Part shown: piece by piece, positions 5,677-6,307 of the stretch
Position numbering within the stretch: position 1 is the stretch's first letter
Layout: each line of letters starts with the position of its first letter
Assembly (NCBI GenBank): GCA_002404345.1
Contig: DHJN01000094.1
Location: 2,427 to 8,733, forward strand
Origin: Actinobacteria bacterium UBA4719
Lineage (GTDB): Bacteria; Actinomycetota; Actinomycetes; Actinomycetales; Dermatophilaceae
Direction of reading: 5' to 3'
Length of the DNA stretch: 6,307 nucleotides
Position numbers and translations under genes: made by a program
The notes under the pieces: model-generated
The model's database searches: none
The model's input: the letters and a program-made list of their open reading frames with translations, nothing else
What the model was told of the DNA's origin: nothing

Positions 5677-6307
5677 CCTCCAGCAGCCGCGCGACCACCA
5701 ACCTCAGCGACCAGACGTTGGCCGTCGCGGTCACAACCACCGGGGCCTTGTTGGGTTGCCTGTGGGCGGGCGCCTGGCTGTCTTCACAGCTGAGTGGTCA
5801 CGGCGCGCCGAAGGGCACCTTGCTCACGCCGCTGATCGCGCTGACGAACGCAACAGACCCGTCCAGCAGTTGGGGTCAGCCGGTGGGGCCGCCGGTTCTG
5901 TACTGGGGTCTAACCATCGTCATAGCGCTGGCGATCAGCGGTCTTGCCTTCGTTGTCATGACCCAGGTTCGCCGTCACACCAACTCTGCTCAGGCAGACC
6001 CGCGGCAGTTGCCCGGCCTGGCCAGCCACCACGACGTCGCTCACGTCGCTGGCCGAAAAGCGTTGCTGCGCAGGGCATCCAACCTGCGCCCCTCCCTGCC
6101 AAACCCGGGAGAGTTGGACGTAGGGCACTGGCTCGGTCAAGTCGGCCGGATCGACTGCTACTGCAGCGTCGAGGACTCGATGGTTCTGCTCGGACCGCCC
6201 AGATCGGGCAAGGGCTTGCACTTCGTCATCCCGATGATCCTGGACGCACCAGGCGCCGTGATCACCACGAGCACCCGCCCGGACAACCTCACCGCGACCC
6301 TGGCTGC
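5673..6307 (+). CDS. TraD/TraG-type conjugative coupling ATPase, N-terminal part (partial, cut by window edge)
   Basis: The ATG at 5673 overlaps the stop of the ArdC-like gene (ATGA) and the frame is open to the right edge, giving 211 residues. Two membrane helices are seen at about residues 16-36 and 76-97, separated by an extracytoplasmic loop, followed by a cytoplasmic linker. A Walker A motif, GPPRSGKG at 174-181, precedes FVIPMILDAPGAVITTSTRP, the signature following Walker A in actinobacterial type IV secretory coupling proteins. Walker B and the rest lie outside the window. The protein would recognise the relaxosome and pump DNA through the conjugation channel at the inner membrane. 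This is the strongest evidence that the region belongs to a conjugative element. No separate promoter is seen; it is probably transcribed with the ArdC-like gene. Confidence 0.88.
   Translation, partial: MTSSSRATTNLSDQTLAVAVTTTGALLGCLWAGAWLSSQLSGHGAPKGTLLTPLIALTNATDPSSSWGQPVGPPVLYWGLTIVIALAISGLAFVVMTQVRRHTNSAQADPRQLPGLASHHDVAHVAGRKALLRRASNLRPSLPNPGELDVGHWLGQVGRIDCYCSVEDSMVLLGPPRSGKGLHFVIPMILDAPGAVITTSTRPDNLTATLA

Overview
The window looks like part of an integrative/conjugative mobile element in a high-GC actinobacterium. This rests on the high GC content (roughly 65-70% by eye in the conjugation genes), GTG/TTG start codons, and two gene families typical of actinobacterial elements: an ArdC-like antirestriction metallopeptidase overlapping a TraD/TraG-type coupling ATPase. 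Genus cannot be fixed from the sequence alone.

Layout, left to right. (1) 1-339, minus strand, running off the left edge: the N-terminal part of a tyrosine recombinase/integrase. (2) 340-708, no gene: an intergenic block with a TATTAT -10-like box next to a 33-nt perfect two-tier dyad just upstream of the integrase, a compound hairpin at 532-566 and an 8-bp inverted repeat at 613-639. (3) 709-1676, minus strand: a two-gene unit, a 186-aa protein with a helix-turn-helix-like segment overlapping a 136-aa protein with three predicted membrane helices. (4) 1677-2122: a gap with a possible promoter and a cysteine-containing reading frame that may be a gene remnant. (5) 2123-4083, minus strand: a second two-gene unit, a 189-aa PD-(D/E)XK nuclease-like protein followed with a 1-nt overlap by an unrecognised 463-aa protein. 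(6) 4084-4283: unassigned. (7) 4284-4540, minus strand: a truncated, frameshifted DUF6508-like relic. (8) 4591-6307, plus strand: the ArdC-like gene, then the coupling-protein gene running off the right edge.

The integrase and the ArdC/coupling-protein module would supply integration and transfer. The four minus-strand genes between them have stretches of clearly lower GC and sit where cargo, often anti-phage or competition genes, usually sits. Their make-up (nuclease fold plus large partner, DNA-binding-like protein plus membrane protein) makes them the best candidate for an undescribed system. That function is inference: no protein here matches a named defence system that I recognise.
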